A stretch of DNA of 26,397 nucleotides from IMG/VR virus record IMGVR_UViG_3300005529_000088, positions 1 to 26,397 of that record; one strand, 5' to 3'. A model generated the notes under the pieces. The model was not told the origin of the DNA and made no database searches. It saw only the letters and a list, made by a program, of their open reading frames with translations. Position 1 is the first letter of the stretch; the number at the start of each line of letters is the position of its first letter. Position numbers and translations under genes: made by a program. Below are positions 15,474 to 22,149 of the stretch, one piece after another. This DNA comes from a virus.

Positions 15474-16269
15474 TTGCGACCTCCTTTTTCGGATTCTCGA
15501 ATCTGACCATCTGCATCGAGCCGTCGACGCCGGTGATCAGAAATTCGCTCTTGGCCGTGTTCTGCTCGTCGATGTCCCAGCCCCACTCGTTCTTGCTGTT
15601 CCAGACGTGCGCGCCGAAGTGGTTGATCTCGACCGCGCGCGTCGCAAACACGCGGAGTCCGAGCGCGTGGCACTGCCGCGCGAAATTCCAGTCCTCGGGC
15701 TCGCAGCTCGGCTTCCACTCGCCATTTTCGTCGGCGTAAATCTCGTCGTTGATGTGGAAACAGACCTTCTCGACCCAAGGCTTTCGGAAATCCACGAGCA
15801 TCAGTCCGGTATTCGTCAGGAGCTGGTCGCAAGTCCAGGTGGCGGGCAGCGTCTTAGCCTGCTTTTGCGTGATGCGGACCGGATGCCACTTGTTCGTGTC
15901 GAGCGCGGTCGAAGTCACGCCGCGGGCATCCTTGATTGGTACGATGGCCGAAAGCACATCGGCCTGCGCCTTCTCCATCTCGCCCAACATGATGTCGATC
16001 CAGGGTGGATCCATGTTTTCGGGCTTAATGTCGGCGTGCATCAGCAGGAAATGCGTCAGGCCGGCCTTACGCGCGTTCAGCGCCCAACACCAGCAGGTGT
16101 TAAACGACGCCGTAAGGATCGAGCCCGTCATCTCGAAGAACGCGACGCCCTTGAGCCGCTTCGACTGGCTGAGCTTGAGGAGCGCGCCGCCGCTGACGTG
16201 GCCCGGACCGTAGCTCGGCACCGCAATGCCGAGAACGACGTTTTTCTGATCGTCGTGCGCTTCTACCAT
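15454..16269 (-). CDS. GT-A-fold glycosyltransferase (GT2-like)
   Basis: This 271-aa protein begins, after a short polar N-terminus, with VVLGIAVPSYGPGHVSGG, then FNTCWCWALNARKAG and THFLLMHADI. HAD at 78-80 occupies the place of the metal-binding DxD. VVPIKD-type strands follow, and later EPEDWNFARQCHALGLRVFAT (residues 190-210) and INHFG, with His217 as a possible third metal ligand. This pattern is common in GT-A enzymes that transfer sugars from nucleotide-sugars. The gene lies inside the capsid cluster, overlapping the 120-aa head protein by 7 bases. It may therefore glycosylate virion or host surface molecules. Donor and acceptor are unknown. Confidence 0.7.
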   Translation of the reverse strand: MVEAHDDQKNVVLGIAVPSYGPGHVSGGALLKLSQSKRLKGVAFFEMTGSILTASFNTCWCWALNARKAGLTHFLLMHADIKPENMDPPWIDIMLGEMEKAQADVLSAIVPIKDARGVTSTALDTNKWHPVRITQKQAKTLPATWTCDQLLTNTGLMLVDFRKPWVEKVCFHINDEIYADENGEWKPSCEPEDWNFARQCHALGLRVFATRAVEINHFGAHVWNSKNEWGWDIDEQNTAKSEFLITGVDGSMQMVRFENPKKEVANGAQES

Positions 16270-16625
16270 CCGATCGCCATGAATTGCGCGGTGTACGCCG
16301 ACAGGTTCGTGTTGTTAGCGACCTGCGGGAATGCCGCCCCGCTCGTATTGGAGCTGCCGAACGCGAGAATCGCGCCGTTCGCCGCACCGCCGGTAGCATT
16401 CGGATACGCGACCGACAGAACGTACGAGTTTGGCGTTCCGTTGACTGCGGTCGGCCCGATGTCGAGGTAGCTCAGTTCTTCGAGGCCAAATTGGCTGAGC
16501 GTGAAAGTGTCGCCGCCCGCCTGATAGTTGCTCGACATCGTGATCGTGCCGAACACGACCTTGCGCGAGCCGAAGTAATCAACCGGCTCGGTGGTATTCG
16601 AGACTGCGACTGTGATCGCGCCCAC
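16263..16625 (-). CDS. Small head/decoration-type protein (120 aa)
   Basis: Start is GTG 16625, with GGGGG seven bases upstream. The product begins with a VAVSNTTEPVDYFGSRKVVFG strand pair and continues with TITMSSNYQAGGDTFTLSQ. This matches a type of small phage structural protein in which an SS-Y-x-x-GG element follows a V-F-G strand, usually encoded just after the capsid gene. It ends with YTAQFMAIGW. It is likely a capsid decoration or head-stabilising protein. The 3' end overlaps the glycosyltransferase start. Confidence 0.55.
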   Translation of the reverse strand: MGAITVAVSNTTEPVDYFGSRKVVFGTITMSSNYQAGGDTFTLSQFGLEELSYLDIGPTAVNGTPNSYVLSVAYPNATGGAANGAILAFGSSNTSGAAFPQVANNTNLSAYTAQFMAIGW

Positions 16626-16635
16626 AACGACCCCC

Positions 16636-16914
16636 TTAGAAAATCAGCACGTCCACGCTGGTCGGCGCCGTCGAAACCCAGAGGTTGAAGTTCACCACTC
16701 CGTTGCTCTGGTTGATCGAGGCGTTGTCCGCATACGCAATGGCGCCCGAGGCGTTGTCGTACGGGAAGCACCAGATGTGCGACGGGGTCCATCCGCCATC
16801 CGGCGGAAAATCGCTGACGCTGATTGCGTTCGAGCCGTTCGCCAGTCCGGTGATGTTGTAGAGATACCCCACCACCGGGACCGAGTTCTTGAGCAAGGTT
16901 GCCGTGATTGCCAT
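16636..16914 (-). CDS. Hypothetical small head protein (92 aa)
   Basis: The 92-aa product starts MAITATLLKNSVPVVGYLY and is beta-rich, with Asn/Ser-rich loops and an ending in TAPTSVDVLIF. It lies 15 bases after the coat gene stop and 10 bases before the next gene's GTG, so it is co-expressed with the coat protein. The size and position suit a second decoration protein. No family motif is recognised. Confidence 0.6.
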   Translation of the reverse strand: MAITATLLKNSVPVVGYLYNITGLANGSNAISVSDFPPDGGWTPSHIWCFPYDNASGAIAYADNASINQSNGVVNFNLWVSTAPTSVDVLIF

Positions 16915-16929
16915 TGCGGATGCCTCGCG

Positions 16930-17934
16930 TTACGAAACGTTCTGGATAATGGCCTGGAATCGCGGGCCGGTTACGATGAGGTCGCCGTACACAATGAACT
17001 GGTCGATGTAGGCGTCCTGGTTGAAGACCGCGAATCCGTCTTTGCCGAGCGTCCGGCCACGACGAACGAAATCGTAGCCCTTCATGATCCAGAGCTGGAT
17101 GAAGTCGGTGTTGAGCAGATAGACGGTGTTGGCCGGGCAGTAGTCATCGACCACGACCTCGGCGCCGTTGAACCGGATAGTGTCGAAGCCGATGTCGCGC
17201 ACCGGACCGGGCTGGTTGCGCTCAGAAGGCTGCGAGCGCGCCCACCACTTCTGCCAGATATCCAGCGTCGTGATGATGAGGTCCGGCTTGATCTTGCCGA
17301 ACGTCACGTTCGCCATCGCCTGGTTGACCATCGAGAAGGAAAATGGACCGCCCGTCGAATTGACGTAGGCCTTGATGGTGCTGCCGGGGTCGCCCGCTGT
17401 GCTGGACCGCGTGATGCCGCCGTAGGTGCCCGACGCCGACACGCCGTTGCCGAGCCCGTCGAAGTTCTTGCCGTTGTTTCCGGTGCCGTCGCCGAAGAAC
17501 ATGCTGTCGAGCTGGTCGGCCAACGACATCGCGGCGTTCTGCGCGAGCGCGCGATCATACTTGATGATCTGCGTGAGCGAACCGGCGTTTTTCGCGAGGT
17601 CAAGCGCGTCCACGTTGATCGGCGCGTAGGCCCGCTTCCACTGGAACACCATCGCGGTCAGGAAGTTGGTGAATCCGGTGTAGAAGGTGTCGCCCTTGCC
17701 GTAGGAGGCAGCCGGGAACTTGTTGTAGAGGATGTTCGCGCGGATGTACTCGCCGCCATCGAACACGACCGTCGGCTCGCCGGCCGCGCCGTAGTCCTCG
17801 TCGCGGAACCGAGAGTACAGCAACCCGATCAACGGAATACGACCGTAGATCGAGTCCACGACCTCGGGCAGAACCGCATCGAAGGTCGTCGCGAAGACGT
17901 CCGATATTGGAAAGTTGTAGGACGGTAGCGCCAT
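16930..17934 (-). CDS. Major capsid protein
   Basis: This 334-aa protein begins MALPSYNFPISDVFATTF with a helix leading to PLIGLLYSRFRDEDYG. Next come a GGEYIRANILYNKFP segment and a TNFLTAMVFQWKRAYAPINVD strand typical of the E-loop/P-domain region of HK97-fold coat proteins. A long spine-like helix follows (LTQIIKYDRALAQNAAMSL), then KPDLIITTLDIWQKW and ANTVYLLNTDFIQLWIMKG near the A-domain. The place directly after a scaffold-like gene and after the portal supports the call. No protease gene lies nearby, so maturation by cleavage is not indicated. A 20-bp motif sits 26 bases before the start, with only a weak Shine-Dalgarno sequence. Confidence 0.85.
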   Translation of the reverse strand: MALPSYNFPISDVFATTFDAVLPEVVDSIYGRIPLIGLLYSRFRDEDYGAAGEPTVVFDGGEYIRANILYNKFPAASYGKGDTFYTGFTNFLTAMVFQWKRAYAPINVDALDLAKNAGSLTQIIKYDRALAQNAAMSLADQLDSMFFGDGTGNNGKNFDGLGNGVSASGTYGGITRSSTAGDPGSTIKAYVNSTGGPFSFSMVNQAMANVTFGKIKPDLIITTLDIWQKWWARSQPSERNQPGPVRDIGFDTIRFNGAEVVVDDYCPANTVYLLNTDFIQLWIMKGYDFVRRGRTLGKDGFAVFNQDAYIDQFIVYGDLIVTGPRFQAIIQNVS

Positions 17935-17960
17935 CGTTCAGCTCGCTTTGTGTGGATTCG

Positions 17961-17980
17961 TTTGACAGATATCCGTCAAA
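17961..17980 (-). promoter_or_regulatory. 20-bp repeated motif, copy A (upstream of the capsid gene)
   Basis: On the minus strand this reads TTTGACGGATATCTGTCAAA, a near-perfect palindrome with TTTGAC/GTCAAA arms. It overlaps the TGA of the scaffold gene and ends 26 bases before the coat start. It matches copy B at 16 of 20 positions. It may be a promoter or operator for the capsid and downstream genes. Confidence 0.5.
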
Positions 17981-18797
17981 TTACGGGGATTGATTCCCAA
18001 ATCCCCGGAAATTTCGCACCGAGCGCTTTGACTAGGCTCGCCACGCTGTCGGCCGGTTTCTGGGCCGTCAGCGGCAGCGTCCCGGCGCTGCGACCGTCGA
18101 GGAGGGCCTTCACGCGGCTCTCGTCGTTCTGCTGGGTCTTTTCGGCCAGCTTCGCGGCGACCTGGCGCTCGACTTCCTCGGCAAGGGTCGCCTCTTTGAT
18201 TCTCGACTGAACCAGCCTGTCGAGAAGCTGATCGGCGGGCAGCTTGGCGAGGTCTGCGCCCTCCGCAATCACCTTGTCGAAATCGACGTTTGGATACTTC
18301 GACTTGAGATCGAGAACGTGCGCGAAAAGGTTCATCTGGTCGTGAAGCGCCTTCACCGACTGGTTGAAGCGCGCCTCGTAGCCCTTCGCGACATCTTCGA
18401 TCTGCTTCTTGGTCAGGCCGGTGAGTTCGTCGCGCAGCTTGTCGCGTACCGGCGCAAAGATCGCCTCGTCGGGGTCGTCTGCCGCCGACTGCGCCGCCTT
18501 GTCGCGCCCGTTTTTGGCGAACCCCTCGTAGGCTTTCCAGTCGGCGTCGTTGAGAACTTTGAGTTCGCCCTTGGCGACCTTCTCGATGAGCGGCGCGTAG
18601 GTCTTACCCCACTTCACCAGCTCCTCGATCTCCTCGGGCTTGCCGTACTTGGAATAAGCCTCGAGCGTCTTGGCGCGAGGCTCGTACTCGCTGCGGAACT
18701 TCTCGAACTCGGTCTTGGTGTTGAGGTACTGCTTGGCAATCTCCTCGGGCGACTTGCCCTTGAGATCCTCCGGCATTACGAAATCGCCCTCGGCCAT
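17976..18797 (-). CDS. Scaffold protein candidate
   Basis: The 273-aa product is highly charged and helical: MAEGDFVMPEDLKGKSPEE, then TKTEFEKFRSEYEPRAKTL, a long Lys/Glu/Ala region, and EEVERQVAAKLAEKTQQNDE. It ends with a short hydrophobic tail (FPGIWESIPVI). Acidic, coiled-coil-prone proteins encoded immediately before the coat gene are the usual assembly scaffolds, which guide shell growth and then leave. ATG 18797 has an AGGGAGG Shine-Dalgarno sequence. The family is assigned by composition and place; scaffold proteins are poorly conserved. Confidence 0.7.
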   Translation of the reverse strand: MAEGDFVMPEDLKGKSPEEIAKQYLNTKTEFEKFRSEYEPRAKTLEAYSKYGKPEEIEELVKWGKTYAPLIEKVAKGELKVLNDADWKAYEGFAKNGRDKAAQSAADDPDEAIFAPVRDKLRDELTGLTKKQIEDVAKGYEARFNQSVKALHDQMNLFAHVLDLKSKYPNVDFDKVIAEGADLAKLPADQLLDRLVQSRIKEATLAEEVERQVAAKLAEKTQQNDESRVKALLDGRSAGTLPLTAQKPADSVASLVKALGAKFPGIWESIPVI

Positions 18798-18813
18798 CGT
18801 TGCCTCCCTCTTC

Positions 18814-18978
18814 CTACTGAGCCTTGAACTCGCGGTGCGTTCGGCGGATCTTCGTGCGCTCGCCCTCGTTGGGCCGCATCCCGTCGGGATACTTGCGCGC
18901 CATCACGCCCTTGACCGCGAAGGTGCCAGCGCGACCCGTGATCCGGCGCTTGTTTCCGCCGCCTCGTCTCATTGCCAT
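18814..18978 (-). CDS. Basic small protein (54 aa)
   Basis: I chose ATG 18978 at a TAATG overlap with the 131-aa gene stop, rather than the longer open frame that runs through that gene out of phase. The product begins MAMRRGGGNKRRITGRAGTF and has further basic patches (ARKYPDG, ERTKIRRTHREFKAQ). It is the third clustered type of tiny basic protein in the window. It sits between portal and scaffold, so a head-assembly or DNA-binding role is possible. No family is recognised. Confidence 0.6.
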   Translation of the reverse strand: MAMRRGGGNKRRITGRAGTFAVKGVMARKYPDGMRPNEGERTKIRRTHREFKAQ

Positions 18979-19373
18979 TAGAGAGCTCCTTCGCCCCGCC
19001 CGGTCGCCGAATACAGCTTTGCGAGCAGCGCGAGAAATCCAGGGTTTGCATCGCCAAGCAGCGCGGGCGTTCCGCCAGCGCCGCCAACCGGAAGGCCCGG
19101 TGCTCCGCGAGAAGCACCAAGCATCGAAAGAAGTCCCTGCGCCTGAGAGGGCGGCTTCTTGTCGCCGCTCTTTTCGGGCCGCAGGTCTTTTACCGCCTTC
19201 GCGAAATTGTGGAAGCCGAGGCCAGCCAGGAACAGCATGATGGCCTGCCCCATGCCGCCAGGCTTCTGCGGGGGACGCATCATCGCGAGCGCCGCAGAAG
19301 GGGGAGGAGCGGGCGTTGGGGGGGCGCCCGCTCCCATTGGAGGAATCCCGCTGGCCGGAGGCATCGCTGCCAT
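18978..19373 (-). CDS. Pro/Gly/Ala-rich hypothetical protein (131 aa)
   Basis: The product has a Pro/Ala-rich head (PPASGIPPMGAGAPPTPAP), one hydrophobic segment (QAIMLFLAGLGFHNFAKA), and a Gly/Ala/Leu-rich tail (LGDANPGFLALLAKLYSA). ATG 19373 is only one base from a GAGG; Met4 at 19364 has better spacing (10 bases) and may be the true start. It is the first leftward gene after the rightward HTH gene, with copy C of the 20-bp motif 45 bases upstream. Function is unknown. Confidence 0.55.
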   Translation of the reverse strand: MAAMPPASGIPPMGAGAPPTPAPPPSAALAMMRPPQKPGGMGQAIMLFLAGLGFHNFAKAVKDLRPEKSGDKKPPSQAQGLLSMLGASRGAPGLPVGGAGGTPALLGDANPGFLALLAKLYSATGRGEGAL

Positions 19374-19455
19374 GCCTCAAGCTTTGCGGGAGAAATCACT
19401 ATCGCCGCAATAGCGAACTTGACAATCTTCGGTAAAACAACGTAATTACTTGCTC
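19374..19455. promoter_or_regulatory. Intergenic region between opposed genes, probable control region
   Basis: This is the only spacer between divergent genes in the window, and it is AT-richer than its surroundings. On the plus strand TTGACA (19419-19424) stands 16 bases before CGTAAT (19441-19446), a plausible sigma70-type promoter that would give a leaderless or near-leaderless HTH mRNA. On the minus strand TTGTCA and GATAGT also have promoter-like spacing. The palindrome GTAATTAC (19442-19449) could be an operator. Confidence 0.4.
19418..19437 (-). promoter_or_regulatory. 20-bp repeated motif, copy C
   Basis: On the minus strand this reads TTTTACCGAAGATTGTCAAG, matching copy D at 17 of 20 positions. 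It lies in the divergent spacer, 45 bases before the 131-aa gene and 18 bases before the ATG of the rightward HTH gene, so it could control either. Confidence 0.5.
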
Positions 19456-19632
19456 ATGCGGGGAAGTCAACGACAGGAACGGTATCTGTCGGCAAAAGAG
19501 GTCGGCGCAATCATCGGCCTTAACGAGGATACTGTCTGCCGACTGCTGAAGTGCGGAAAGCTGAAGGGCGCGAAAATCGGGCGGTCGTGGAGAGTCAGGC
19601 CGAGCGACATCGACAGAATGTTCGAGCGGTAA
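19456..19632 (+). CDS. Excisionase-type helix-turn-helix DNA-binding protein (58 aa)
   Basis: This is the only rightward gene. I chose ATG 19456; a TTG two codons earlier is also open. Nearly the whole protein is a winged HTH of the MerR/excisionase (HTH_17) type: YLSAKEVGAIIGLNEDTVC gives the first helices and recognition helix, KLKGAKIGRSWRV the wing, and RPSDIDRMF the last helix. No effector or recombinase domain is present. The stop abuts the portal stop (convergent), so its transcript would run antisense into portal. It may repress or activate the leftward genes or regulate its own promoter. It could be a leftover excisionase, but no integrase is in the window. Confidence 0.72.
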   Translation: MRGSQRQERYLSAKEVGAIIGLNEDTVCRLLKCGKLKGAKIGRSWRVRPSDIDRMFER

Positions 19633-21471
19633 TTATTTCTTTTTCGACTTCTGGGCGCCCGGCGGCGGCAGCAATCCAAGTTGCTGACGCATCATCGCTT
19701 CTTCGGCTGCTTCTTTAGCGAGATCCTGCCAGTTCGAGAATCCGGCCTCTTCGAGCACCAGTCGAGAAGGAATCCATCCCAGTTCCGCGAGCTGCGCGAG
19801 TGTGCGACCGCGCGCTTCGCGAGCCGCCGCGAGCGACGACAATGGCGCGATCTTGAACTTGAACTCGCGCCACGCCCCGCGCAATGCCTGCTCGATAGCC
19901 ACGCGAATCGTCCGCATGTTTGCTTCGCGGTCGTCTTTGAGTCGTGCCGCAACCGATTCGATCGCCGCCTTGCGAATTTCCCCGCGTAACTTTTCGGCCT
20001 CGAAGTGAAAGCTTGTGGCGCGTCCGTCGTTGCCGATGTACGGAATAAAACGGTCTGCACGATAGAACTGAAAAATGCGCGAGATGACTTTCGTGAAGAC
20101 GCGCTCGAGGAACGATTCCAGCCGGCGCGCTTGCGCGTTCACGAGCGGATGGGAGCTCTGCTCAAGCCCGAACAGCAGCGACAGCGAACGCACTTCCGCC
20201 CGCCCCTGCCCGCGAATCGGCGAATCGCCGATCCCGATGGCGGAATCCATCAGTTGCTGCACGAGATTGATAAACGCGATACCGACCTGCACCGGATTTT
20301 CGGCGGGAATGCGCGAGACTTCGAGGCCGCGCATCTTGCTGATGATGGCGTCGCCGAAATCCTTGAGACGTTCGAGCACTTGCGGCGGAAGCGCGCCCGT
20401 GTCGGCCACGACGAACGGAATGTTCTTGACGAGATAGCGCATCATCATGTGGCCGGCGCGGTTTAGGGCTTCTTCGAGGCGCCGCACGTCCTCGACCTCC
20501 GACGAGCCCCAAGGCGAGTCGATGTCGGGACGATTGTCGTACATCTCGAAGGCCCACAGCCCGTCAAAGTAGGGGTTCCGCGACTCTTCGGGCGCCGGAT
20601 TCATTATCGTCGCTTTGTTGCCGCTACCGACGATGTAGAGCACCCGACCATCGGGATAAAGCGGTTCGCCATCCTGGTGTGCCGGGTCCGCAAACCAGAA
20701 CTCGCGAAACCGAACGTAGGGAATGGGGCTGACCGCGCCCGGCTCGCCGCTGCCGCCGCGCATGCCGGCAAGATAGTAGTTGAGCGGGCTGCGGATGGTC
20801 CGCGACGACCAGCGGCGTCCCTGCGAGGCTTCCTGCTCCGGCAGTGACGGCGGCGGCGCGCTGAAATCCTGGACGTCGCGATAGGTGCGCGGAAAATTCT
20901 CCGCGACCCAGCTGAACGGCACGACCGACTCGTGAATAATTACGAGACTTTTGTCGATACCGTAGGCGCGCAGCGTGTAGGGGTCGAGCGCGATCGCGCG
21001 CGGGTCTATCTCGCCAACGGCAATGTCGCCCAATCCGTGAAGCGCGGAGCGGTCCCAGACGATTTTGAAAAACGCGCAGCCGAACGGACGCACGAACGCC
21101 GAAAGCTGCTCAAGCTTCATCTGGACGTTCCAAGCGTCCCAGCCCGCATGAATCGTGCGCTGGAGAAGTTCGGCGGTCTGCGCGAGGCCGTTGCGCAGCG
21201 GCAGCACGTTCATCTCGGGCTTGGCCGCCGTCATCATCGCGGCTTTGCGGTCGAGTTTCGCGCGCGCCAGATTCGTTTTGAAGAACGGATTGCCTTCTTT
21301 CTTCGTGTCCCAGTTGTTACCGCGGTAGATTTCGGCGTCGCGCGACCAGCCCTGCGTCCAACGGTCCTTGTAGGAGATCGCGGCGGCGTGCAGGTTCTCG
21401 CAGAACTTCAGGAGGGCGGCATAGTCCTGCGGAACGTAAGAGCTGCGGGTGACTTCGCGCTGGGCGGCCAT
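19633..21471 (-). CDS. Portal protein (podovirus type)
   Basis: This 612-aa protein has an N-terminal region with RDAEIYRGNNWDTKKEG and NPFFKTNLARAKLDRKAAMM. Then come PEMNVLPLR and FGCAFFKIVWDRSALHGLGD (stem/wing strands), EIDPRAIALDPYTLRAYG, and SPWGSSEVEDVRRLEEALN followed by a helix. The C-terminal part is helical and basic, ending KSKKK. These elements follow the order seen in podoviral and P22-like portals, the dodecameric ring through which DNA enters and leaves the head. It lies two genes downstream of the large terminase, as expected. No clear Shine-Dalgarno sequence precedes ATG 21471; the 15-codon ORF upstream may deliver ribosomes. Confidence 0.78.
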   Translation of the reverse strand: MAAQREVTRSSYVPQDYAALLKFCENLHAAAISYKDRWTQGWSRDAEIYRGNNWDTKKEGNPFFKTNLARAKLDRKAAMMTAAKPEMNVLPLRNGLAQTAELLQRTIHAGWDAWNVQMKLEQLSAFVRPFGCAFFKIVWDRSALHGLGDIAVGEIDPRAIALDPYTLRAYGIDKSLVIIHESVVPFSWVAENFPRTYRDVQDFSAPPPSLPEQEASQGRRWSSRTIRSPLNYYLAGMRGGSGEPGAVSPIPYVRFREFWFADPAHQDGEPLYPDGRVLYIVGSGNKATIMNPAPEESRNPYFDGLWAFEMYDNRPDIDSPWGSSEVEDVRRLEEALNRAGHMMMRYLVKNIPFVVADTGALPPQVLERLKDFGDAIISKMRGLEVSRIPAENPVQVGIAFINLVQQLMDSAIGIGDSPIRGQGRAEVRSLSLLFGLEQSSHPLVNAQARRLESFLERVFTKVISRIFQFYRADRFIPYIGNDGRATSFHFEAEKLRGEIRKAAIESVAARLKDDREANMRTIRVAIEQALRGAWREFKFKIAPLSSLAAAREARGRTLAQLAELGWIPSRLVLEEAGFSNWQDLAKEAAEEAMMRQQLGLLPPPGAQKSKKK

Positions 21472-21475
21472 TTTT

Positions 21476-21523
21476 TTATTGTGTCAGCGACAACAAGGTG
21501 CGATAGGGCCCCGTCGTACTCAT
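21476..21523 (-). CDS. Possible 15-aa coupling peptide between the 204-aa and portal genes
   Basis: ATG 21523 overlaps the TGA of the 204-aa gene (TGATG), and the TAA is four bases before the portal ATG. The peptide is MSTTGPYRTLLSLTQ. It may simply carry ribosomes to the portal start, which lacks a Shine-Dalgarno sequence. The evidence is only geometric, so it may be chance. Confidence 0.3.
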   Translation of the reverse strand: MSTTGPYRTLLSLTQ

Positions 21524-22137
21524 CAACGTATGATTGTTGCGGTCGGCGTCCCTGCGTCGCGTCCGCCGGTCGTCGGCTGCGGCGCCTGCGGCGGCTCCTG
21601 CCCATTCAATTCCTCGAACCATTCCTCGGCGGTCTTGAAGAATCCCTCGGGATACTCCGTCGCCTGCTTCGGAGCGGTCGGCGGGAAATGTTTGCTCGCG
21701 CAATCGTTCGAGCAACACACTTGACCGGGGTACGCGCGCCGGAAAATCTGCGGGCGCCCGTCGGCGTGCGGAACCGGACATCGCCCGTGCATGACCGCGA
21801 GCGGATCGGCGGCCGTTTTCTCGCCCGGCTGCCCCACGTCGTATCCATTGATGAGCTGAAGTTGAAGGCCGTTATCGAGAATGATCGCGATGTACTTGAG
21901 AACGCGTTGGCCCGGCCCCATGCCGTGTTCTGCCGCGCAAGCTTCGTCGCGCTCGCGCCAAGCGGGTTCGGCCGCGTAGATATGCTCCAGCAGCTTTTTG
22001 GCGGCTGCGTCGAGATCGGAGTCCTTTGCGGGCGCAGCCTCGGCGGCGGCGACTTCCGCCTCGGTCGGCGGCGACGCAGCGGTCTTCTGCCTGTTGGCCG
22101 CTACGATGTCGGGGTCGAACTTGAATTTGTTTGACAT
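21523..22137 (-). CDS. Cys/His-rich protein with possible zinc knuckle (204 aa)
   Basis: The product has an Ala/Pro-rich N-terminal half, a helix-strand stretch (GPGQRVLKYIAIILDNGLQ), and a compact Cys/His set: GRCPVPHADG (C120, H124) and QVCCSNDCASKHF (C141, C142, C146, H150). The CCS-x-x-C spacing is typical of treble-clef/FCS-like zinc sites. The gene lies between the large terminase and the portal, where packaging helpers can be found. The start codon falls inside copy B of the 20-bp motif. No family is recognised; binding of zinc and DNA or protein is inferred. Confidence 0.65.
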   Translation of the reverse strand: MSNKFKFDPDIVAANRQKTAASPPTEAEVAAAEAAPAKDSDLDAAAKKLLEHIYAAEPAWRERDEACAAEHGMGPGQRVLKYIAIILDNGLQLQLINGYDVGQPGEKTAADPLAVMHGRCPVPHADGRPQIFRRAYPGQVCCSNDCASKHFPPTAPKQATEYPEGFFKTAEEWFEELNGQEPPQAPQPTTGGRDAGTPTATIIR

Positions 22138-22149
22138 TTTTCCGTCAAT
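22130..22149 (-). promoter_or_regulatory. 20-bp repeated motif, copy B
   Basis: On the minus strand this reads ATTGACGGAAAAATGTCAAA. It contains both the TGA of the large terminase and the ATG of the 204-aa gene. With copy A it shares 16 of 20 bases, and similarity continues a few bases further. Confidence 0.45.

Noticed and set aside
16591-17928. Long plus-strand frame (445 codons) opposite the coat gene
   Set aside because: It is a shadow of the capsid gene caused by high GC; its translation is Arg/Val-rich with no family pattern.
19608-19645. Weak hairpin with following T's after the HTH gene
   Set aside because: The stem is short and bulged, so a terminator cannot be supported.
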